Assembly (NCBI RefSeq): GCF_023715205.1
Contig: NZ_JAMBNR010000012.1
Span: 1 to 64,000 of the forward strand
DNA length: 64,000 nt
Direction: 5' to 3'
Source: Mesobacillus maritimus
GTDB taxonomy: Bacteria; Bacillota; Bacilli; Bacillales; Cytobacillaceae
Position numbers and translations under genes: made by a program. Below the pieces are notes generated by a model that was not told where the DNA came from, searched no databases, and worked only from the letters and a program-made list of their open reading frames with translations. Every line of letters begins with the position of its first letter. Positions within the stretch are counted from its first letter, which is position 1. This document shows, piece after piece, positions 55,277 to 64,000 of this stretch.

Positions 55277-55400
55277 TCTAGCCTTTCTCGTATTTTGTTA
55301 AGTTATGTCATATTTTAGGGTTAGAGAATTCACTTTGGAAATTTGCAAAATAAGTAAAGGTGTCTAGTACTATTTTATCATTTTTCGGAAAACTTGAAAA

Positions 55401-55429
55401 TCTTAGTTTATTCATTAGATAAACTAAGA
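55401..55429. promoter_or_regulatory. XylR-type operator before the xylanase gene
   Basis: TCTTAGTTTAT and ATAAACTAAGA are perfect 11-bp arms with a 7-bp spacer. It matches the xylA operator and overlaps the promoter of the GH10 gene (TATAAT at 55430-55435). Confidence 0.85.
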
Positions 55430-56737
<1,308 letters not shown>

Positions 56738-56775
56738 GAGATTATAGAAAATGAATTTGAAAATGAATTTCGAAG

Positions 56776-56808
56776 AGACCAGGTCCAGTTATGGCCTGGT
56801 CTTTTAAA
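56776..56808 (+). terminator. terminator of the xylanase gene
   Basis: GACCAGGTCC-type arm GACCAGG and CCTGGTCTTTT form a stem with a T-rich tail. Confidence 0.75.
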
Positions 56809-56825
56809 AGCGAATATTAATAAAA

Positions 56826-56858
56826 GAAAAGCCAGTCGGTTCATTCGACTGGCTCCTA
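56826..56858 (-). terminator. terminator of ytoQ
   Basis: AAAGCCAGTCG and CGACTGGCT form a 9-bp stem; on the minus strand it is followed by TTTTCTTTT. Confidence 0.85.
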
Positions 56859-56865
56859 TCCATAT

Positions 56866-57306
56866 TTATTCAAAAATATAACTGATTACCTCTATGGCCT
56901 GATCAACCGTTTCAACCGTCACGTTTGCTTTATTGGACAGCTCTTTTAATGGATGAATTAATGATTCAGGGCGAATGATGATCGTTGGTTTGTTCAAGGC
57001 GATAGCCGTACTAGCATCCATCGCGGTATTCCATTGTTTATACTTTTCACCAAATAACGCAATCACAAGATCCGATTTTTGCATTAACACCTGAGTTCTA
57101 AGGTTGTTGATATCTGATGCGACATCATCTTTATGTAATTTGCTTGGTTGCTTGCCCAGAATTTCTTCTCCAATTTGATCAGAGCGATCATGGTCTGTTT
57201 GTGGTGCAACAAATTTTAAAGGTAGCCCTTTTTCCTCTGCCTTTGATTTTACTTCATCGCGCCAATTGTCATGAATTTGACCAGCCAAATAAACAGTTAA
57301 TTCCAT
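56866..57306 (-). CDS. ytoQ: YtoQ-family protein
   Basis: A 146-residue cytoplasmic protein matching YtoQ of Bacillus: MELTVYLAGQIHD opening, KFVAPQTDHDRSD, and DLVIALFGEKYKQW, the fold of nucleoside 2-deoxyribosyltransferase-like proteins. The exact activity is unknown. The ATG at 57306 follows GGAGGAGAT, not the TTG at 57321. It is monocistronic and convergent with the xylanase gene. Confidence 0.85.
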   Translation of the reverse strand: MELTVYLAGQIHDNWRDEVKSKAEEKGLPLKFVAPQTDHDRSDQIGEEILGKQPSKLHKDDVASDINNLRTQVLMQKSDLVIALFGEKYKQWNTAMDASTAIALNKPTIIIRPESLIHPLKELSNKANVTVETVDQAIEVISYIFE

Positions 57307-57321
57307 CCCTATCTCCTCCAA

Positions 57322-58132
57322 TAAATGTTTGTATACTTCTATACTAACGAATTTGAAGCAATTTTCAAAGCTTTGCCTACTTTCCGACCAACAATCAATT
57401 TTATTAGAGAAAAACAGAAGTAAAATTGGGAATACGGAGAAACTGGAATGCCTATTTTGAATGGGATGAGGTTTGAATTTTCGGTATTTTGGATAAAGGG
57501 AAAGTAGATGGAGAAGAAAAAGGGGGGACGGAGCGTGGTCGTAATAGTTTACGCGACCGAGTAAGTGAGAATGAGCCTCTTAAAACAATTTGTACCCATC
57601 TTTATAGTAAGGATAGAAAAAGTGAACGAATTGTTACAAAAAAAAGCTTGAAAGGTGATAAGCAAAAGAGTTTATTCATATGAGTGTTAAGGGAGCTCTG
57701 TTAGAACTAGAATCATGTTTTATGTTCAAGGTAGTATTCACCTAAATGGTATGGTTAAACTCCTTAGATATTTGAGAATTTGTTATAACAAAACGCAGAA
57801 ACCATTCTCTTGAGTGGGTTCTTTTCATGTACTCATTCAAAAATAAGTTGTCAAGAATCAAAATTTTTTATCGAAAAACGTCAATGCTTATTTGTCTGTT
57901 TTTTGACGCCTTTTGGACTGGTTTTTTATGTTTCATCTAATTTTCACTAGATTGTCACATTTAATTAATCATAATTAAATATTTTAATATATTAAAAGTT
58001 CTGATAAACTATATATAGACGATTATTGTTTCAGAAAAGATGTGTGACTAGGTCGTTCCATGGCTTGCTATGGTGACTGAAAAGGAGCGCCTACATTCTT
58101 TCTGTAAATCTTAGGATATAAGGAAGGTTATT
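57322..58132. other. 800-bp intergenic region between ytoQ and mqo
   Basis: No convincing gene. A 64-codon frame at 57489-57683 has basic, low-complexity coding and no good ribosome site. The mqo leader at 58048-58097 can fold into a stem: TAGG-T-CGTTCC pairs with GGAGCG-CCTA around an inner CCAT/ATGG hairpin. The region is otherwise AT-rich. Confidence 0.5.
58048..58097 (+). promoter_or_regulatory. possible structured 5' leader of mqo
   Basis: TAGGTCGTTCC and GGAGCGCCTA pair over 10 positions with one bulged T and one G-U, enclosing CCATGGCTTGCTATGG, which can form an inner stem. It does not match a riboswitch class I know. Confidence 0.35.
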
Positions 58133-59665
58133 ATGGGCAATATACAAACTGAAAATAACGTAATCTTAATTGGTGCCGGAATTATGAGTGCGACTTTGGG
58201 GACACTTCTGAAAGAGCTAGCTCCCGAATGGAACATTAAAGTGTTTGAAAAACTTGAGGGGCCTGGTAAAGAGAGCTCTCACGAATTAAATAATGCAGGC
58301 ACAGGGCATGCTGCTCTATGCGAACTGAACTACACCAGTGAAAAGCCGGATGGTTCAATTGATATTAGCAAAGCGATTAAAGTAAATGAACAGTTCCAAG
58401 TGTCGTTGCAATTTTGGTCTTATCTAGTAAATCGAAACCTTATACGTAATCCACAAGAATTTATTATGCCTTTGCCACATATGAGTATGGTGCAGGGAGA
58501 AGAAAATGTGGAATTTTTAAAAAAGCGTTTTAAAGCGCTATCAAAAAATCCTTTGTTCGAAGGAATGGAATACTCTGATGATCCAAGAACGCTTATGGAT
58601 TGGATCCCACTTATTATGCAAGAACGTAAATCCAATGAGCCAATTGCTGCAACCAAAAGTGACGCAGGTACGGATGTCAATTTTGGTGCTTTAACACGTA
58701 TGCTTTTTGACCAATTAGAAAGTCAAGATGTCAATGTTCATTACAATCATAGTGTTGAAGACATTAAACGTACATCAGATGGCTCATGGGAAGTTAAAGT
58801 GCTAAATGTAGTAAGCGGCCAAGTAGAACACCATAAAGCAAAATTTGTCTTTATTGGGGGCGGAGGCGGCAGCATCCATTTGCTTCAAAAGTCTGGAATT
58901 CCAGAAGGAAAACGAATTGGTGGCTTCCCAGTAAGCGGCATTTTCATGGTATGTAATAATCCAGATGTGGTTGCTCAGCATCATGCAAAAGTATACGGAA
59001 AAGCGAAAGTTGGAGCTCCACCAATGTCTGTACCTCATCTTGACACACGTTTTATTGACAATGAAAAGTCGTTACTCTTTGGTCCATTTGCTGGTTTCTC
59101 ACCGAGATTCTTAAAAACGGGTTCATTGTTTGATTTATTGAATTCCGTCAAGCCCCATAATGTTATGACAATGTTAGCTGCGGGTGCGAAAGAGATGCCT
59201 TTAACAAAATACTTGATTCAACAAGTCTCTTTATCTAAGGAACAGCGGATGGAAGAACTTCGCGAATTTATTCCGGACGCTAAGAGTGAAGATTGGGATT
59301 TAATTGTAGCAGGACAGCGTGTACAGGTGATAAAAGATACAATTCAAGGTGGAAAAGGAACTCTTCAATTTGGAACCGAAGTGATCACAGCTTCTGATGG
59401 GTCGATTGCAGCGTTGCTAGGGGCGTCACCAGGTGCTTCTACAGCGGTTCATGTTATGCTTGAAGTCATCAAAAAGTGCTTCCCAGAGCTTATGCTCGAA
59501 TGGGAGCCTAAAATTAGAGAAATGATTCCATCTTATGGAGTATCCTTAATGGAAAATCCACAGCTTCTGCGTGATATCCATGTCCAAACAGCACGTACAT
59601 TGGGTTTGGCGGGAAAAAACAAATTAACACCGAAAACAAAGGCTCCATTGTTAAAGCAAGCCTAA
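58133..59665 (+). CDS. mqo: malate:quinone oxidoreductase
   Basis: A 510-residue FAD enzyme oxidising malate to oxaloacetate and passing electrons to quinone at the membrane. The FAD fold is [16 protein letters not shown] (about 12-27), with [16 protein letters not shown] (about 57-72), [16 protein letters not shown] and the C-terminal [14 protein letters not shown]. Length matches Mqo. ATG at 58133 with AAGGAAGG upstream. It is monocistronic with a long leader. It would replace or complement malate dehydrogenase in the TCA cycle. Confidence 0.93.
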   Translation: MGNIQTENNVILIGAGIMSATLGTLLKELAPEWNIKVFEKLEGPGKESSHELNNAGTGHAALCELNYTSEKPDGSIDISKAIKVNEQFQVSLQFWSYLVNRNLIRNPQEFIMPLPHMSMVQGEENVEFLKKRFKALSKNPLFEGMEYSDDPRTLMDWIPLIMQERKSNEPIAATKSDAGTDVNFGALTRMLFDQLESQDVNVHYNHSVEDIKRTSDGSWEVKVLNVVSGQVEHHKAKFVFIGGGGGSIHLLQKSGIPEGKRIGGFPVSGIFMVCNNPDVVAQHHAKVYGKAKVGAPPMSVPHLDTRFIDNEKSLLFGPFAGFSPRFLKTGSLFDLLNSVKPHNVMTMLAAGAKEMPLTKYLIQQVSLSKEQRMEELREFIPDAKSEDWDLIVAGQRVQVIKDTIQGGKGTLQFGTEVITASDGSIAALLGASPGASTAVHVMLEVIKKCFPELMLEWEPKIREMIPSYGVSLMENPQLLRDIHVQTARTLGLAGKNKLTPKTKAPLLKQA

Positions 59666-59693
59666 TTTCCTTATAAAAGAATGTAAGAAGCTG

Positions 59694-59745
59694 AGCGGTT
59701 ATTTAATTGTTTCGAAGAAAACAGATTAAATAACCGTTTTTTTGA
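59694..59745 (+). terminator. terminator of mqo
   Basis: CGGTTATTTAAT and ATTAAATAACCG form a 12-bp stem, with TTTTTTT after it. Confidence 0.88.
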
Positions 59746-59879
59746 GTGTCTTCTAAAAAAGGAAAAAGAGTTATTCATAAATTAATAGACTGAATGTCCA
59801 AAAAAACATGGATGTTATTCACGATACAAAGAATAATTACTAAAGTGGAGAAGGGGAGACAGAGATACAACGATATAAT

Positions 59880-59916
59880 AAAAAAAGTCGCTCAAATTGA
59901 GAGCGACTTTTTTTTA
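59880..59916 (-). terminator. terminator of ahpCF
   Basis: AAAGTCGCTC and GAGCGACTTT form a 10-bp stem flanked by A and T runs on both strands. Confidence 0.9.
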
Positions 59917-61446
59917 TTAGTTACGGATAAGGTAGTCAAATGCACCTAGAGCTGCAGTTGCACCAGATCCCATTGAAATAATGATTTGGTTATAGGCACT
60001 GTCCGTACAATCGCCGGCAGCAAACACGCCAGGGATGCTTGTTGTACCGCGTTTATCAACAATGATTTCACCAATGCGATTACGCTCAAGTGTACCCTCT
60101 AACCATTCAGTGTTTGGCACAAGTCCGATTTGAACGAATACACCTTGTAATTCAACATGATGTTCTTCGCCTGTTTCACGATCTTGGTAAGTAATGCCGT
60201 TAACACTGTCTGTACCTGTGATTTCTTGAGTTGCTGCATTCGTTACAACCGTAACATTTGGAAGGCTATGAAGACGTTCTTGAAGAACTTGATCTGCTTT
60301 TAACTCAGGAGCAAATTCTAAAACTGTGACATGTTTCACAATTCCTGCCAAGTCAATAGCCGCTTCAATTCCGGAGTTCCCGCCACCGATAACAGCAACA
60401 TCTTTACCAGCAAATAACGGACCATCACAGTGTGGACAGTAAGCGACACCTTTGTTCTTGAACTCTTGTTCACCAGGAACGTTCACATTGCGCCAACGAG
60501 CACCTGTTGAAATAATAATAGATTTACTCTTAAGAACAGCACCGTTTTCAAGTTCTAATTCAAATAGGTCTTTCTTTTCCAAACGCTTCGCACGTTGTAA
60601 GTCCATAACATCAATGTCATATTCTTTTACATGCTCTTCAAGCGCTTGTGCAAGTTTCGGACCTTCTGTTGCTTTCACACTGATGAAGTTTTCTATGCTT
60701 AAAGTATCAAGTATTTGTCCACCAAAGCGTTCTGCAACAATTCCCGTTTTAATTCCTTTACGTGCAGCATAGATTGCTGAACTTGCTCCAGCAGGACCAC
60801 CACCAACAACAAGGACATCAAATGGTCCTTTATCAGCAAACTGTTCTGCACTTGGACCTGAGCCAAGTTTAGCAAGGATTTCTTGTAAAGAAATGCGTCC
60901 GCCATTCCAGAATTCGCCATCTAGGTAAACAGCTGGTACGGCCATTACGTTTTTCGCTTCAACTTCCTCTTTAAATGCAGCTCCATCAATCATTGTATGC
61001 TTAATGTTTGGGTTAAGCACACTCATGATGTTTAATGCTTGAACAACGTCAGGGCAGTTGTGGCAAGTTAAGCTGACATATGTTTCGAAGTTGTATTCGC
61101 CTTCGATTGCTTTAATTTGATCAATCACACTTTGATCAATTTTTGGAGCGCGGCCACTTACTTGAAGAAGCGCTAATACTAAAGAAGTGAATTCATGTCC
61201 TAGAGGAACACCTGCAAAAGTAACACCAGTGTCTTCGCCAACACGGTTGATACTGAAGCTTGGTGTACGATTTAATTCTACTTTTTCGACAGTGATTTTA
61301 GAAGACATGGAAGCTAGCTCTTCAACAAGAGCTAGCATTTCCTTTGATGTGTCATCTGAACCAGCACTGACTTTAAGCAGAATGTCATTTTCTAGAAGCT
61401 GAAGATATTGATTTAATTGTGACTTAATTTCTGCATCAAGTGCCAT
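59917..61446 (-). CDS. ahpF: alkyl hydroperoxide reductase subunit F
   Basis: A 509-residue flavoprotein that reduces AhpC with NADH. The N-terminal thioredoxin-like pair holds C128-x-x-C131 (TCHNC), the FAD domain starts [10 protein letters not shown] (about 213-222), the active disulfide is YCPHCDGP (about 340) and the NAD domain has [10 protein letters not shown]. Length is standard. ATG with GGGAGAG upstream. Cotranscribed with ahpC, 14-nt gap. Confidence 0.95.
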   Translation of the reverse strand: MALDAEIKSQLNQYLQLLENDILLKVSAGSDDTSKEMLALVEELASMSSKITVEKVELNRTPSFSINRVGEDTGVTFAGVPLGHEFTSLVLALLQVSGRAPKIDQSVIDQIKAIEGEYNFETYVSLTCHNCPDVVQALNIMSVLNPNIKHTMIDGAAFKEEVEAKNVMAVPAVYLDGEFWNGGRISLQEILAKLGSGPSAEQFADKGPFDVLVVGGGPAGASSAIYAARKGIKTGIVAERFGGQILDTLSIENFISVKATEGPKLAQALEEHVKEYDIDVMDLQRAKRLEKKDLFELELENGAVLKSKSIIISTGARWRNVNVPGEQEFKNKGVAYCPHCDGPLFAGKDVAVIGGGNSGIEAAIDLAGIVKHVTVLEFAPELKADQVLQERLHSLPNVTVVTNAATQEITGTDSVNGITYQDRETGEEHHVELQGVFVQIGLVPNTEWLEGTLERNRIGEIIVDKRGTTSIPGVFAAGDCTDSAYNQIIISMGSGATAALGAFDYLIRN

Positions 61447-61460
61447 TTATAATCTCTCCC

Positions 61461-62024
61461 TTAAATCTTTCCTACTAGATCAAGGCTTGGCTTAAGTGTT
61501 TCTCCACCTTCTTGCCATTTAGCAGGGCAAACTTCGCCTGGGTTGTTGCGAACGTATTGAGCTGCTTTGATCTTGTTTACTAGTGTGCTTGCGTCACGAC
61601 CGATTCCACCAGCGTTGATTTCAAGAGCTTGTACAACTCCGTCTGGATCGATGATGAAAGTACCGCGGTCAGCAACACCTTCTTCTTCGATTAGAACATC
61701 GAAGTTACGAGAAATCACGTGAGAAGGATCTCCAATCATTGTGTAAGTAATTTTTCCGATTGCTTCGGAATGATCATGCCATGCTTTATGTGTGAAATGA
61801 GAGTCTGTAGAAACAGAGTAAACTTCACATCCAAGGCTCTTTAATTCTTCATATTGGTTTTGAAGGTCTTCAAGTTCAGTTGGGCAAACGAAAGTGAAGT
61901 CTGCAGGATAGAAGCAAACAACGCTCCATTGACCTTTTAAGTTTTGTTCAGTTACTTCAACGAAATCACCATTTTTAAATGCTTGTGCTTTGAAAGGTTG
62001 TACTTCTTTTCCAATTAGAGACAT
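61461..62024 (-). CDS. ahpC: alkyl hydroperoxide reductase subunit C (peroxiredoxin)
   Basis: A 187-residue 2-Cys peroxiredoxin. Peroxidatic Cys47 lies in [11 protein letters not shown] and the resolving Cys in GEVCPAKW (about 166). It reduces hydrogen peroxide and organic peroxides, using AhpF. ATG with AGGAGG upstream. First gene of the ahpCF operon; PerR-like boxes lie in its upstream region, so peroxide induction is expected. Confidence 0.95.
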   Translation of the reverse strand: MSLIGKEVQPFKAQAFKNGDFVEVTEQNLKGQWSVVCFYPADFTFVCPTELEDLQNQYEELKSLGCEVYSVSTDSHFTHKAWHDHSEAIGKITYTMIGDPSHVISRNFDVLIEEEGVADRGTFIIDPDGVVQALEINAGGIGRDASTLVNKIKAAQYVRNNPGEVCPAKWQEGGETLKPSLDLVGKI

Positions 62025-62052
62025 AATTGAGTCCTCCTAAAAAATAATTATT

Positions 62053-62103
62053 TCAGAATTATTATAGACAAGTTCATTCTTCATTATTCTATAATAATTC
62101 TAA
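62053..62103 (-). promoter_or_regulatory. PerR-like boxes upstream of ahpC
   Basis: TCAGAATTATTATAG (62053-62067) and, inverted, CTATAATAATTCTAA (62089-62103) match the PerR box TTATAATTATTATAA at 12 and 13 of 15 positions. They lie 29-80 bp upstream of the ahpC ATG. Confidence 0.6.
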
Positions 62104-62335
62104 TTCAATATAAATTATTATATTATAGTTACTCCCAATGTCAAGAGAAAACCATCATTGTTTTTCCGTTTTGGTTCATAATGCAGGATCTCTTTTGAAT
62201 TAATAGATTTTACTATTTCTCAATTGTTAATGTGTTATTGAAAATAGATTTGCGAAATGAAGTGTTATTCTTCTATTATTTTACCGCTAAGAATGAAAAG
62301 ATTAAAAAGTATGCTTTTAAATAAATTGAATGAAC
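62104..62335. other. intergenic region between ahpC and the GNAT gene
   Basis: About 230 AT-rich bases. A third loose match to a PerR-like AT palindrome (62110-62130) is seen. No gene detected. Confidence 0.4.
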
Positions 62336-62893
62336 TTATGTAAGAGATAGAACCATATAATCATACAAATGTTGATGAATGGTTATGGTTTTTTTATAGG
62401 TAAAACCAATGCGTTCATAAAGTTTCCGCGCCTTTGTATTGGATTTTTCAACATTTAAGGAAAGGGTGTGATAACCAAGCTCTTTTCCTGATTGAATGCT
62501 CGCGTTTAATAGCTCCGTTCCGTAGCCACGCCCTCCAAACTGTGGATTCACACTCAATGTATCAAGATAAAAATCCGATTCATCTGCTTCCTGATCTATG
62601 TTTGGCTTTACTCCATTTGTTTTTAAGAGATGCTGGCGAATCGGCTCATCTAGAGAGTAGGCATCTTTCCCGTGATAAGTTATCGCAATGCCAATGGGGA
62701 GACCATCTACTGTCTTCACCAAAGTGTTGCGGTAGCTTAAGCGGTTTTGATCTTCACAAAAGAACTGTCCTAACTGTGACAAGACTTTGTTCTTCTCCGT
62801 TTCCCCTGTTAAGCTAAGCGCAATATCATCAATGGCATCATAAATGAGACAACTAGCAAATTGCTTATCATCTTTTTTTGCAGGTCTAATCAA
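62336..62893 (-). CDS. GNAT N-acetyltransferase
   Basis: A 185-residue acetyltransferase with the acetyl-CoA loop NPQFGGRGYGTELL (about 123-136) and NVEKSNTKARKLYERIGF (about 147-164). TTG at 62893 is chosen because GAGGAG lies 6 nt before it and the reading LIRPAKKDD is the common GNAT opening; the ORF upstream (GTG at 62929) overlaps AAGGGAG. Monocistronic. The substrate is unknown. Confidence 0.78.
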   Translation of the reverse strand: MIRPAKKDDKQFASCLIYDAIDDIALSLTGETEKNKVLSQLGQFFCEDQNRLSYRNTLVKTVDGLPIGIAITYHGKDAYSLDEPIRQHLLKTNGVKPNIDQEADESDFYLDTLSVNPQFGGRGYGTELLNASIQSGKELGYHTLSLNVEKSNTKARKLYERIGFTYKKTITIHQHLYDYMVLSLT

Positions 62894-63171
62894 GCTTTTC
62901 TCCTCGTTTCTAAAATTAAAGAACTCCACTCCCTTAGTTTACCTGATTAGGTTCCTATTTTTCATCCACGACGCTCACGTTTCTCTAACATGTTATTGGA
63001 CATGCCCTAAATTAAATTGTTGAAGAAATAATCTTTGCTTCTATATGTAAGTTAAGAAAATAGCCTTTGTGGCAAGGAACTGTTTAAGGAGGAGTTTTAG
63101 TTGTTTAAATTTAATTATATATGGAAGGATAGAAGGTTATTTTGATTGACTCAAAAGGTGGGGGAGCATTT

Positions 63172-64000
63172 ATGGAAATTAAAAAGATTGCTGTCATTGG
63201 TTCTGGTGTGATGGGACATGGAATTGCCCAATCTTATGCACTTGCAGGAATACCAGTAAATTTGTATGACATAAAAGAAGAGTTTTTAAAACAAGCACTG
63301 GGTTTGGTGCAATCTAATCTAACTTTACTTGTGAAGGAGAACGTCATTACCGATGTTCAGAAACAAGACACACTAAAGCGAATTAGGACTTCAACAGACT
63401 TAGAACAGTCAGTCAAAGATGCAGACTTTGTCACTGAAGCGATACCAGAAATCATTGAGCTTAAGTGGGAGTTATATGCTAAGTTGGAAAGGTTTTGCAA
63501 GCGTGAGGCGATTATCGCTTCGAACACCTCTACGTTTCCAATTTCCAAGTTAATTGAAAAATCATCGACGGCTGAAAGGATGTTAATTACGCACTTTTTT
63601 AATCCGGCTCAGTTGGTTCCACTTGTTGAAATCGTTAAACATGAATACGTTACAGATGAAGTACTAGACACTACTAAAAGGCTATTAGTAAAGATTGGAA
63701 AAACTCCTATTGTTTTAAGGAAAGATGTGCCTGGTTTTATTGCCAACAGATTGCAGGCCGCGGTTGTTCGAGAGGCGTTTCATTTATTGGAAGCGGGAGT
63801 TGCTGATGCTGAAGACATTGACAAAGCAGTTTCAGCTGGTCCCGGTTTTCGCTGGGCTTTTTGTGGGCCGATTGAAACGGCGGATTTTGGGGGATTGGAC
63901 ACTTGGCAACGAGTCATCGATAATCTCGCACCAGAATTAGATCAACGGAAAACCGCACCCACCTTAATCACACAGAAGGTAGAACAAGGAAAGTTGGGAA
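63172..64000 (+). CDS. 3-hydroxyacyl-CoA dehydrogenase, truncated by the window edge
   Basis: Open to the last base, 276 codons seen. NAD fold IAVIGSGVMGHGIAQSYA (about 6-23), SNTSTFPIS (about 118-126), catalytic HFFNPAQLVPLVEIV (about 141-155) and the C-terminal start DVPGFIANRLQAA with GPGFRWAF. This is a classic 3-hydroxyacyl-CoA dehydrogenase. ATG with AAAGGTGGGGGAG upstream. Unlike the gene at 19108 it keeps the full HFFNP motif. The stop and operon partners lie beyond the window. Confidence 0.88.
   Translation, partial: MEIKKIAVIGSGVMGHGIAQSYALAGIPVNLYDIKEEFLKQALGLVQSNLTLLVKENVITDVQKQDTLKRIRTSTDLEQSVKDADFVTEAIPEIIELKWELYAKLERFCKREAIIASNTSTFPISKLIEKSSTAERMLITHFFNPAQLVPLVEIVKHEYVTDEVLDTTKRLLVKIGKTPIVLRKDVPGFIANRLQAAVVREAFHLLEAGVADAEDIDKAVSAGPGFRWAFCGPIETADFGGLDTWQRVIDNLAPELDQRKTAPTLITQKVEQGKLG

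Noticed and set aside
57489-57683. 64-codon plus-strand frame
   Set aside because: No clear ribosome site, low-complexity K/R/E/S composition, and stop-rich alternative frames.

Overview
The window is a low-G+C chromosomal segment of a spore-forming Bacillaceae bacterium, probably an alkaliphilic or halotolerant Bacillus relative. This is inferred from the gene families (OpuC, GbsR/OpcR, YtoQ, YesMN/YesL, AhpCF, XylR/XylAB, GH10 xylanase), strong AGGAGG-type ribosome sites, frequent GTG/TTG starts and sigma-E/K-like -10 sites. Coding is dense on both strands. No tRNA, prophage, transposase gene or CRISPR array was seen.

Layout. 1-620: 3' end of a 23S rRNA, spacer, 5S rRNA and terminator. 0.8-8.7 kb: PhnA-like protein, a frameshifted small gene, a SIMPL protein, a secreted alpha/beta hydrolase and a two-gene ABC exporter. 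9.1-12.1 kb: a compact five-gene operon ending in a glutathionylspermidine-synthase-like ATP-grasp ligase, with a lipoprotein, a DUF350 membrane protein and two proteins I do not recognise. 12.1-24.3 kb: NERD nuclease-like protein, three small regulators or acetyltransferases, SEC-C protein, MscS channel, alkyltransferase-like protein, acyl-CoA dehydrogenase family member, alkaline phosphatase, lipoprotein and a CynX-type transporter. 24.5-27.4 kb: GH43 glycosidase and CocE-type hydrolase.

27.5-34.2 kb is an osmoprotectant region. OpuCABCD (minus strand) faces a GbsR/OpcR-type regulator followed by three genes that match the CdhC-CdhA-CdhB route from L-carnitine to glycine betaine. 34.5-39 kb holds a secreted M28 peptidase, a TPP riboswitch and tenI-thiS-thiG-thiF. 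39.2-56.7 kb is a xylan/xylose region: xylR, xylA, xylB, mutarotase, UlaG-like lactonase, aldo/keto reductase, CE4 deacetylase, YesL protein, a sugar ABC importer without ATPase, a YesMN two-component system and a secreted GH10 xylanase. Two strong XylR-type operators (before xylA and before the xylanase) tie it together. The end holds ytoQ, mqo, ahpCF with PerR-like boxes, a GNAT and a truncated 3-hydroxyacyl-CoA dehydrogenase.

Non-coding structure of note: a family of about 190-bp MITE-like repeats (five full copies and a fragment), a 103-bp tandem array built from about 21-bp subunits (48.7-49.3 kb), and several palindromic operators.
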